NCBI GenBank assembly: GCA_000934455.1
Contig: KN886922.1
Coordinates: 70,943-128,525 of the forward strand
Length of the DNA stretch: 57,583 bases
Source: Apostichopus parvimensis
Lineage: Eukaryota; Echinodermata; Holothuroidea; Aspidochirotida; Stichopodidae
Reading direction: 5' to 3'
Each line of letters starts with the position of its first letter. Position 1 is the stretch's first letter. Of this stretch, positions 35,863 through 47,200 are shown piece by piece. The translations under genes were made by a program, and so were the position numbers. The notes under the pieces are model-generated. The model worked only from the letters and a program-made list of their open reading frames with translations, was not told the DNA's origin and made no database searches.

Positions 35863-38096
35863 TCCACGGTTAATGATATTTCACAATCTGGCATTATATC
35901 TCAGGAGTATGGACTCCGATAGCAATTAAACCAAACAATCATCACGGTCTTTGTGATACTAAGTGAATTAAACTATCAGCAAGAACTACCCTTAATAGTA
36001 AATAAAAAGATGTCACGGATTTATTTTTCTTTCACACCCAAGGCTGAAGACTTGATCAAGTCTAAATATGACGTCATCGAGCCGCATGTTCTTTACGGTC
36101 TTATGTTTTCTCTTTTAAATTTATTTGCAATGTTTATTTTCTGTAATGGAGATGGGATTTACTATCGCTGAATCTAAATTATTCAAGCTCTTTACATGAA
36201 TGACCTAATGAGATTTGTTCTTGTCTGTTCGGGGAAGTTGTTCTTCAACAAAGATCTCTGTAAAATATAAACTAAACATGATATACTTGGGTTCATGTCC
36301 CTTTTGATGCTATTCACTGACAATGTGTTTCATCCGGTGAGAACTTTTAAGCTTTAATGCAGGATTATAGCCAATTGTCCCGGTCGTATACAAAATTCTC
36401 CAAGGGGCGCGAAAGGTAGTGTATCCTTTATGTGTAGCCTATGATCTCGTCGGGGCACAAAAAATACCTAGGCAAAATCATTGAAACAAAATTTGACCGT
36501 GTGTAAAAATCGTTAAAATACCTGCCTAGTGACGCCTTTTGAAAGCCCATGATTTCCCTCATTATTCACCATAACCTCCTTCTCACCCCCCCCCCCCACC
36601 CCTCTTCCATGTTCTCGTTGCATTGTCTCCCCGTTGTGGTATATATGAAAAATACATTATCGTATTAGGCCCTATATTGTAATAAGCGTAAAACTGCTAA
36701 GATTCACGCACGGGAAGTGATTTTAAGTTAACCGAACCCCACAGACATTGTACGACCTTCACGGTTGTTGGTTACAAAGTGCGGTTACTATATCTTTAAT
36801 AATACAGTCAAGGGCAGGTTGACACACACTTCTAATATTTTTAGCCAAGTTTAGTTCCTACGTTAACACTTCCTGAAGGACAATCTTTGATTTGGGTATT
36901 TCAAAGTGGTTTGTGAGTTGGGTTTTTTCCCACGATAAGTGTGCGTTGTCTATCATATTCATCTCTTGCGACTGAAACTGGCAAGTAGAAAAGAACAACG
37001 TATGTCCAGAAAGAAAGTACTGCAGTATGGGGCAAAAAGATAAAGAAAATATGCGCGTCTTGTTTAATTTTCCACTTTGTAATAATTTAAAGAAAATGTA
37101 AATACCCTTATTAAGAGACACCGCATTCACATGGCTAAAAAGATAGGCTACAGTTTAAACTAAGAAGGATCCATACAGCAGCAATTTGATTAATTTGTGT
37201 TTAACATTAATAAATGTTTATTTTATAGACTTGATTCAAGTCGATTTTGCTATTTTAAAAAGGCTGTGAAATCATGATAAAAAACGACAATGAGAAGCTA
37301 GAATGACTTCCATAGTGAAACTTACCCATCTCCTTTTAATGATGACCTTATAGGCAGAATCTTAGGCTTGATATGTCATATTTCATAAACAAAATGAATG
37401 CTAGTTATATTTCTGTAGTCGTTTTAATTCATTGGGGTTTTTTTTTGTTCGATTATAATAACTCAACCTAAAACATGACAATCAATAACATTTGTATTTG
37501 ACAAATTCATATATTATGCAATGTAAACATGACATAATTTTTGAAGTTGTAAACTGCTATAAGTTTTATGTTGCATCTGAGGAACTGACCTAAATGGTCC
37601 AGTTAATTGCGTAATGAATCTCAGCTGCTTAAAGGGTCATTAAAAAAATTTGTTTTTGAAAAGTTGGAATAGAAATATAACGACTGAGAGCAGAGTTTTC
37701 TTACCGTCTACAACAAATCAGAAATAAATTTTGTGCATAAAATCATCTTTAGAGATATCGTAGATTTTGTTTAATCCTTGGAGAAATGGCAGATTGAAAA
37801 AAGTCACTCTGCAAATTGAGGAATCACTTGCATGCATCGTTTAAGTTAAACTCAAATTTACTGCTTGACTGAAATATAATAGTCACGTGCTGTATGAAAT
37901 TGAACTATAGTTGCTGAAACGTGTACATAATTATACAACATATATAGAAGAAAAGGTCTCCGTGAAAAGAGGGCCTTATTAATTAAAATTACTAAGTTTT
38001 CAACAATGGGAGACATCTTTTATAACAAAAGGGCACATTTTATGAAATATGAAAAAGGCTATCTGTAATTTTACTACCATAAAGTGACTCTTGTAT

Positions 38097-38662
38097 TTAA
38101 TGAGAAGGGACACTATTCTTTTTAAGTCTACCAATTATTCCAACACCCGTAGCAACTTGCAAACACAGGTGAGAAGTATGTTCATGCCAATTAAGCTTTG
38201 AGTCAATAAGAACACCAAGAAATTTAACACTGGTAGCAGTTTGAAGTGGGTGCTTATTAATGATAATACTTAAGTTGGGGTTTTGAGTATGAGGCATGTT
38301 AAAGACCATAAAGTTTGTTTTGATAACATTAAGCGAAAGCTTATTGAAGCAAACCAATCAGAGTATAAACCAAGTTCACTGCAAGCAGTACTCTCAAGGC
38401 GTTGTACATCTGTGTCTTTGAAAAACATACTGGTGTCATCTGCAAACATCACTATTGAAGATGTAGATAAAATCCTGGTTATGTCGTCCATGTAGATGAC
38501 AAAGAGTAGTGGCCCTAGAATGGAACCTTGGTGAACAGCAAAAGAGATTGTTTGCAAGTTAGAGTTTTGTTGTTGTTGTTGAAAGAAGTAAATGGTTTCC
38601 TTCCTGTCAAATAACTTTTGATCCAGAGGGGGGGGGGGGGTTGGGCAGGGAGGCATCAACAA
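38097..38662 (-). mobile_element. Broken non-LTR retrotransposon reverse transcriptase fragment
   Basis: On the minus strand the reading shows HQGSILGPLLFVIYMDDI, the catalytic FADDT block and, in a second frame, KFLGVLIDSKLNWHEH. This is the palm and thumb order of LINE reverse transcriptases of the CR1/Jockey type. A frameshift near 38340-38370 splits it, and both the 5' and 3' parts of the element are missing. It sits about 220 bases beyond the 3' end of AASDH in the same orientation and is dead. Confidence 0.85.
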
Positions 38663-38856
38663 TTAAAATAGGGCACAAACAAATATGTAGAAGCACAATA
38701 CATGTGTCATGTGACTTGTGAAGTTTTGTGGGGGTGGGGGTGAAAAATCTGGCTATGTGCCTGCTTGTCCTTGGTATGAGAAAGAAAGCAGAGAACGTAT
38801 GGAAGACAATAAAAGAGTGATACAACAGACTACTAAATCATTCGAAAAAATAATCT

Positions 38857-38862
38857 TTTATT
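38857..38862 (-). terminator. AASDH polyadenylation signal
   Basis: TTTATT on the plus strand is AATAAA on the gene strand, 23 bases after the stop codon at 38886-38888. This implies a very short 3' untranslated region. Confidence 0.7.
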
Positions 38863-38885
38863 TATAAACTTAAGCACATAAACAA

Positions 38886-41800
38886 TTAACCTGTATCTAA
38901 TGAGAATGAGTAAATCATGTTATTTCTGCAGCCCAGGATAATCCTGCCATCTTCCATTAATAAAGGAGAGGAAAATATTTCACCTGGCAACAAGTGGGAT
39001 GTTAACTCCTTACCAGATTTTAGGTCAAGAATTACTAAAGTACCAGTAGTTGAGCAACAGCAGACAAGCCCATTACCTGCCACTCTGGACAAAGCCTGGG
39101 AACTTTCTTTCTGACTTTCCATTTCAGACCTGTTTCCAATTTCAGAAACAAACTGAGTGTTGATGTTATTGAATATGCACGAGGGTGATGAATAAACATG
39201 TTTTCCTATCTTTGTTTTCCACGATGTGGTTCCTTCGTGAAGATCTATACTGTAGACATGTCCATCATGTGAGCCAACCAGGATGATTTCTCTGTTGTCA
39301 AGGGTTACCAAGCACGGATAAGAAAATATTGGCGCCTCCGTAGGAATACGGTGAAGCTGTAAAGGAATATACAAACAAGATTCTTGTTTTGTGGGGAGAT
39401 GAAAACATCAACTACTGTCTTCAGTATAAGTATGGAATATAATTAATATAATATAATAAAATATTATATAATTTATTTATTCTGTGTCAAGAGCTATCAT
39501 GTCCAGTAAGCCTTATAGACGACTAACCTGGAGATTGTGTTTAAAGCGGTTTGGGCAAAACTTGTATGGCACATACTTTGCGCAGGCTAACATGTTAAAT
39601 ACGTTAGGCCCATGTATAATGCGTTAGAACTATGTACAACACAGAGCACAAGTCCATTTGTCCAAACAAGCCTAAATCTACTTCTTGGAACATCATTGAA
39701 ATCAATTAACCAGTAACTCACAGTTTGTTGGGCAGGTCATGATAATGAAAAATATGAAAGACAACATGATCGTTAATTCTCCAAAAAACAAATCTAACGT
39801 TGACGCGACCTGCTACGATGGAAGTTTGTACAACTAGGCTTCGTGCCTAACATTATTCTCCAGTACATGCATATGCACATGCAGCGTACCGTTATTTTCT
39901 GATTATGAACAGCTGGAGCCTACTGAACCAAATTATACTCATGAAATTCCAGCCCTACTACTATGCATCTTCTCACATCAAGCAATAATCTGACTGCTAA
40001 GGGCATTTCTGTACCAGCATATCACAAATTTGATAATAAACACAGGTAATTTCAGGACACTCACCTGTAGAGAAAGGACATAAACAAATAGAGGATTGTT
40101 AATACGTTTGGCGAGTTATGTATGCAGATCGCTGATTCAGTAGTGGTACGCCAGATTGACTTCTATGTGTTTATTATATTTCAGCTTGCCCAAGCCCTTC
40201 AATTACCTACAGCCGTATAAACGGCTCTGTAATTAGCAAGAGTTTCTTTAAATTCCACTAGCGCCCTCATTCACGAAAGTTTCCTATGAACTAAACTTTT
40301 ATATGGGGTGTCAAGTTTTGACTGTAACAAATGCAACCATTAATATTTTCTTTTTATTATGATTTTCTTTAAAAAAAAAAAAAAAAAAAAATTGTATAAA
40401 ACTGTGACCCTCAAGCTAAGGTTAGTACTTTGAGCCTCTGAGGTCTGGGCCCTAGGCTAACGGTAGCAACGGCCCGTGTATATTACTCACAAGTTTTCCC
40501 GAGTGACTGATGTTATATATAGAGCCATCAACGCATCCTATGACCACACTGGCTACAGCGACTACTGGTGATGAAAACAATGGTTTAGGACATTGATAGT
40601 ACCACTTTACATCTCCGGTATTCTGTGGAGAAACAAAAATATCTAAAATGTGAGTGTGATTATATTGTCATTTGAACATAATAATAGTTATAAGGATAAT
40701 AATCATAGTAATAATAATAATGATAATAATCATAATAATAATAATGAGGATGATAATAATAATAAAAATACAAATAATCATAATGAGGATAATAATAATT
40801 ATAACATAATAATAATTATAACATAATAATAATAATAATAATAATAATAATCATAATAATAATAATAATAATAATAATAAGGATGATAATCATAATAAAA
40901 ATAATCATAACAATAATAATTAAAAAAATTAAAATAAATGTTTCCTTGTTCATTCATCAGGTGACATTGCAAGGAGAATGGTGGTTATATTAAGATACAT
41001 ATACCTTTCTTAGTATGAACCATCTGTCATTTAATTATGGTCACAAGAACTTGCACTAAGTTTGACCTTGGTTGAAAAAAAAATCGTCAAAGTCAGGTTA
41101 CAGTCAATTGAATGGGAATTTTGTGTGGAATAACTTCATACATATTTGCAACTTGTTAGTTTGCAAAATGATATGGTGACAAAGACCCAATACTCAATGC
41201 AAAGTACAATACATACAAAATGTATGATATATACTGGACAGAGTGGGGAAGGGGAGAGGTGTGGGGAAGGGGAGAGGGTTGGGGTGGGATGGGGTTAGTT
41301 GGAGGGCAAGATAATATAGGAGCATTTGGGGAGGGGGGAGGGACTGGGCATGAGTTTCATCATCTGATATTTATATATTACAAAATTATGAACTTCATAC
41401 AATAGGGTTGAAAAATACTAATAACTTATTATTTTCAATCAATAGAAAACTGATTGGGAAATTATACAGATACCCTCAAAGAGCAAAGACGTTTGGCACA
41501 AAAAGTGATTTTTTTTCTTTCTTTTTGCTCCCTCTTGAAATTCCTTCCCTGCCACTTTAATTGAATGGTGCTGGGTGGGATCCAAGTACACATGGTATGG
41601 AAGGTAGTTCAGACTGGCGCTCCCAGCAAATAAATAAAGTCATCGATACCAAATTAGGGCTATGTAGCCCCATTGATAAAGCACTGGGATTGTAAATCCT
41701 GAGGCCTCTGGCTCAAATCCTGTTTTAAAAGACATACTCTTCTTGCTCTTTTCAAAAACTTTGTTGAAAGTAATTTTAGTCAACAATTTTAAAGTAATTT

Positions 41801-44293
41801 TAGTCAACAATTTTAAATCTTGAAGATTATTCTACCTTGCTTCAATTTGTCTTGCTTACTGCGGTTGATTGACTTGTACACAAATTGTTAATATACAATC
41901 AATATTCATTGATAAATAATCACTGCACCCATCCTCCCCCCCACCCCACCGCCCTCCATCAAGAATGCCCCCCTCTTACCTTTGAAATGCTAAGGAGCTT
42001 TCCTGATAAACTGGCCGCGTAGACAGAATTGTTCCAAGTGTCGATACAAGGAGATGCAAACATGGAACCACCACCATCACTCATGGACCACTGGCATGTT
42101 TTGGTCTAGATTAACAAGAAAAAAGGTCAAATTTAAAACAAAATCAAGAAATAAGCATAAAATTTTAACATGTTAACGTATACGCATCATTCTCAAATCA
42201 TGAAAAGATTGCAAAATAAGGTCATGCACGCTGAAATGTAATAACCTTTTCTTTCTTGAGATTTTTCTGCCAAAACAAGCCAAGAAAACAAATTGTTCAC
42301 ACCTTAAAAGTGTATTTCTGTGAAGCTTTGCAACAACAATCTCTATGCTTGCAAATGTCCATGTGATTAGTTCACAGAGGACTTACCTGTGGTTGAAGAG
42401 CGTAGACATTACCGTCATGTGACCCGACATAGACCAATCCAGTGACAGGATCTGAAGTCGGTGAAGACTTGACAGGCCCAAGGGTACGAAACATCCAGTA
42501 GACGGATCCGGTCATTGCATCCAGGAAGTAAATGTGATGGTCATAACAACCTAAAAATAGTAATTTTTTTTTTAAAAGACAATTCGGGTGAATTATTAGG
42601 TGTAGCTTCTGTATCCTCTTCAATGTTTAATTTGTTTTGATTTTTTGAGTTGTTGAGATACTTCTTGCATGACAACTACACACATTTCTTAGACTCAGTC
42701 AATCATTACTTTCTACAAAGGAAAGATATGTTTTGGTTAACCTCCTCCAACCTACTTTCTTCTGTTCATCATGAACTTGGTTTATGGTATAAGTAGAAGT
42801 AGGCACAATTAGACTTGGTTCATGGTTTAAGGTAGGAGAAGTAGGCACATTTAAACTTGGTTCATGGTATAAGTAGAAGTAGGCACATTTAAACTTGGTT
42901 CATGGTATAAGTAGAAGTAGGCACATTTAAACTTGGTAAACGGTATAAAGTAGAAGAAGTAGGCACATTTAGACTTGGTTCATGGCATAAGGTAGTAGAA
43001 GTAGGCACATTTAAACTTGGTTCATGGTATAAGGTATAAGACGTAGGCACATTTAAACTTGGTTCATGGTATAAGTAGAAGTAGGCACATTTAGACTTGG
43101 TTCATGGTATAAGTAGAAGTAGGCACATTTAAACTTGGTTCATGGCATAAGGTAGAAGACGTAGGCACATTTAAACTTGGTTCATGGTATAAGGTAGTAG
43201 AAGTAGGCACATTTAGACTTGGCTCATGGTATAAGGTAGTAGAAGTAGGCACATTTAAACTTGGTTCATGGTATAAGGTAGAAGATGTAGGCACATTTAA
43301 ACTTGGTTCATGGTATAAGGTAGAAGTAGACACATTTAGACTTGGTTCATGGTATAAAGTAGAAGAAGTAGGCACATTAAGACTTGGTTCATGGCATAAG
43401 GTAGAAGTAGGCACAATTACAGCCCAGCTATCATTAATCAGCTAACTTATTGAACTGCCAAATCAACTCTTTTATTACTAACTGTACCACCTAAAAAATG
43501 TTACACAAAGGTGGTATGTGATGTCATTATGGCATATCCTCTTTGTATACTTCCTTATGTAACCTTTTTCCTTTGTATTAAACATGACATACAGTCATGA
43601 TTCTGTTGGTACTGATAAAATTCAGTCAAGTCGCACTTCATTTTGGACAACATCAAAATGCGATACAATTGCAGCAGTTTTTGTACACAGGGAACCACAT
43701 TATTTTATATAAGTGTGTAAAAGTAAGTTGGCCTGATGTTTCGATCCTAGCAGGATCTTCTGAAGATCCTGCTAGGATCGAAGAAGATCCTGCTAGGATC
43801 GAATAGTCAGTCCAACTTACTTTTTACACATTCTCTTACACAGGCTCTCAATAGTGGATAAGCAGTTTGCTAACAGTTTTGTTTTATTTTTATTTTATAT
43901 AAGATTACATAAGACACTAAAATATTCCATGCTTAAATACACCTTTTATCTATTCTTTTTGGAGGCATCACTTCAAAGGAACCTGATATTTTCCTTGGAA
44001 TATTATACAACAAGATTTTTGCCTATTAAGTACCGCTGAGACAGAAATCTGTGGCACACACACGGCAGATATTAGAATATATTAATTAATTGTTAATTAA
44101 GTGTTCTTAATTGTCAATTTCGTACACTCCATTCAGCTTACCGACAACGACAAGATTACAGCGTGGCGAAAAACAGGCTGACGATTCCATTCTGTCTGGA
44201 AGTCGAACTTGCCAAAGTCTTCTGCCTGTCTCTAGGTCTAAACCTACAAAGATCCCAGAGTGGGAACCTATGTAAGCAGTGAGGTCAGGTGAT
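38886..44293 (-). CDS. AASDH: AASDH exons 11-15: PQQ-like beta-propeller
   Basis: Residues 754-1101. Repeated blade motifs occur: YIGSHSGIFVGLDLETGRR, VVGCYDHHIYFLDAMTG, YVGSHDGNVYALQP, YAASLSGKLLSI, IGCVDGSIYNI, LVGSHDGHVYSIDLHEG and LGCRNNMIYSFSLDTG. This is the G-x-x-D/N-x-x-v-Y-a-l-d-x-x-t-G pattern of PQQ repeats, about seven blades. The final Gly codon is followed directly by TAA. Confidence 0.93.
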
Positions 44294-47200
44294 CTGAGAA
44301 GTTGGAAAAGAACATGAAAGATTAATATTTCTATGTTTATTAAAAAAAGAATTTCACACTATTAAAGGAAAGTTGACCAGTTTTATTCTTTCACAGTTTT
44401 CAATGTACATACTATGGTATCAATCAGGCCTCGACAATTTTTTTCAAAACTACTCGCCAACTGGCGACCGAGTCTAAAATTCTACTCGCCAAAACGTTAA
44501 ATTTACTCGCCATTTTTTCTCGCAAAGTGTTTGTGTGATATAAGCCTAGGTAGTATGGCCTATCTTAGGATATCGCGGTTTAGTGTTACTGTTAGTTGTT
44601 TACAGCAAAAACGATCTATTTAAATTGTGCTTCGTCAAAAGTGTGTAAAACATGTTACCCCTGTTTGAGTTGTCGTTACGCATTTATAAATTAGTTTCGA
44701 GCTGGTGATCAGAGCTGTTCCTTAGGACCTACTTGTAACAGTGCACTTGATAATTCTACTGTGATACGTAACATTAGGCAATAGGCCCTTGTTGATTGGC
44801 TCAAAAGTTAATAGAAAGCCTATCGGATAAAGGTAGTGAGCGAATGAGCCACTCGCCAAAATGTCGAGCGTAATGCATTTTTTGCTCGCCAGTCGCAAAT
44901 TCTAGTCGCCATTGGCGAGTTGACGACCGTATTTGTCGAGGCCTGGTATCAATACTAGGTTACAGCTAACAGCCTGCTCTCACTTTCATTTCTGTTGACA
45001 CAAATGAGCTGTTTGTCAGAACTAACTTAAAATTCCCACACATGTTTTGAAATGTTTTAAGTCCACCCAGGTGCTCATTTAAGATAAAATTTTAAAAAGG
45101 AGAGCAATTCTGGAAGTGTGACTACTGTACCATTGCATGTCTCTATAAATATAGATCATTAATAGTAAAACAACAAGATTATTTATAGTAAAAAACAAGA
45201 TTATTAGTAGTAAAACAACAATTCTATACAGTTTCCTCTTTCTCCAACAAGAACTACTACTATTTACAGTACTACATACCCTTCTCTGATTACAACTAGA
45301 GGCGAGGCGTCGATGCACTTTTCCAAATCCAGGCTCCAATTCTCCTTCATTGACAACTGGGCACCATCTGTCATTTCTTGTGTTACCATGGAAACGTTCT
45401 CACCCATGGTGACTGCACTACCTCGCCTCAGTACAGTTGTTCTATTCATTACATCCTTGTGACAAAGTTTTCTTCTTTTTACTTGATCTCCATCAACATT
45501 GATAGTTCTCTCCTCCAAATGTTCCGTTAGTAATAATTCTTCGGTCTTGGTTTTAGATTTCATGGAAACATGATTATGACTCTGGTCATCCATATCATGT
45601 TCGGGGTTGACGAGAGCCTCGACGGCGACGGCCGCGTCAGATTGGGACTTTTCAGTCAACTCGGGTGGTCTTGAATCTTCAGCAGTTTGATTTAATAAGG
45701 TGATAACTTCTCCGATCGACTGATGAAGAATGGAATCCAACAGGTTTTCGTTTGTTTTCCTCAAATGTCTCTCCAGCAGCTCTACGAGGTTAACGGCTTG
45801 AAAGGAATTCCCGCCGAGTTGGATGAAACTTTTCGCTCGGTCTAATCCGACTGAGATGAAGAGCATCTCCTGGAAGTGTTACAGTATAAAAAATAAAGAA
45901 AAATAATAGTTAGTCAGAAATAATTCTTTGCAGCGATTTATGGTAATTGTCCACACAGACAATTATTGGTGGAATTCTGAGACCAACCACCTTTCACAAA
46001 AGAAAACTGCTTTAAAATAAGAAGAACGAAACAATTACATTAAAAATTAAATCATGAAACTTTTATGTACAGAAAGTACTTTCTAAGACCTGTTTTTTTT
46101 AACCACAAAATGTGATCTTTTTTGTTGTTCAAATTTGAAGCAGATTTATGAATGCATCTGGCATCATCCATAGAGTGTGAAATCATTACGGCCAATCATA
46201 CTGAAATTGTCACTCTCTCTGTCAATCACAAAAAAAAATCATTTAAACAAAGATTTAGACATTTTTCTTCCAAAGCCTCAACATCACTATGTCACCAAAT
46301 TTCCTGGAAAAATTACTGTCACCTTAACTACAGCATCATGTTGCATAGGTTTGCGGGTCCAGGGGTGAATCTAGGACTCTAAACACTAAGGGAGTTTTAG
46401 AGCTATTTCCCAAGATATGGGGAAAAGATCTGTAGTAAAAAGAGTTTTCCTTCTCTGACTCACATCATTACCTGAACCTCTAAATAGCTCGAGACAGTTT
46501 GAAGAATATAATAAAAATCTAAAGGGTAGTTGTTAGCACACAAATTTTTGTAACACTGGTGACCATTATGTTCTACATTAACTCAATTCCTACTAGGATG
46601 GTAATATTCCAACCTTACCTTGATGTGACACTCTACAATCTGTTCTATCGAGGTACCGCCACGACTGCTGCATTGTTGTAGTAGATATTCTCTGGTCTGT
46701 TGCTTCAGACACTCAGTATTTAATTTTCCGTGATGCGTGACGGGGAAGGTGTTTAATGTATAGATGCGATCTGGTATAGCTTCTTCTGAAACACATTCCT
46801 TTAATCTGACCTTTAACCTTTGACCCTCCTCTGTCTCTTGAAATGATGTCGTCCTATGACTGCCGTCTTCTGCTCGAATGTAAAAACCGTAAAGTCGAGG
46901 AGGTTCGTAAGAATTGTCCAGCACTGCCTGGCAGCTCAAAACTTCTGGAAAGCTTTCAATTGTCTGTCAAAAGAAAAAAAAAAGTTTGTAAATATTTTAC
47001 CCACCAGGGTACATGAGTTTGCAGATACATCATGTATATTTGTTTTAACAGACAAATAATTCTGTGAAAACCATTCCCTGACATATAATGGGTTATTCCA
47101 AAATGAACAGTAGGTGTGAACCCTGGTTGCCATGGTAAGCCAGATACTGCTGCAAATGTCTACCATTCTCAAGAAAAGAAATGATTGTAACAAGGCTGTT

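Larger units (their letters stand above)
34358..38090. other. Intergenic region between the mesh-like gene and AASDH
   Basis: It includes the promoter and 5' untranslated region of the mesh-like gene (immediately right of 34357), a hAT terminus at 35237, and a (TG)n tract at about 35785-35860. The rest is AT-rich and unannotated. I found no exon of a recognised gene. Open frames of 60-90 codons show no motif. Confidence 0.5.

Noticed and set aside
43091-43414. 107-codon VPTSTLYHEPSLN repeat protein
   Set aside because: AASDH exons on each side join in phase without it, and the repeat is a DNA minisatellite; kept only as a finding.
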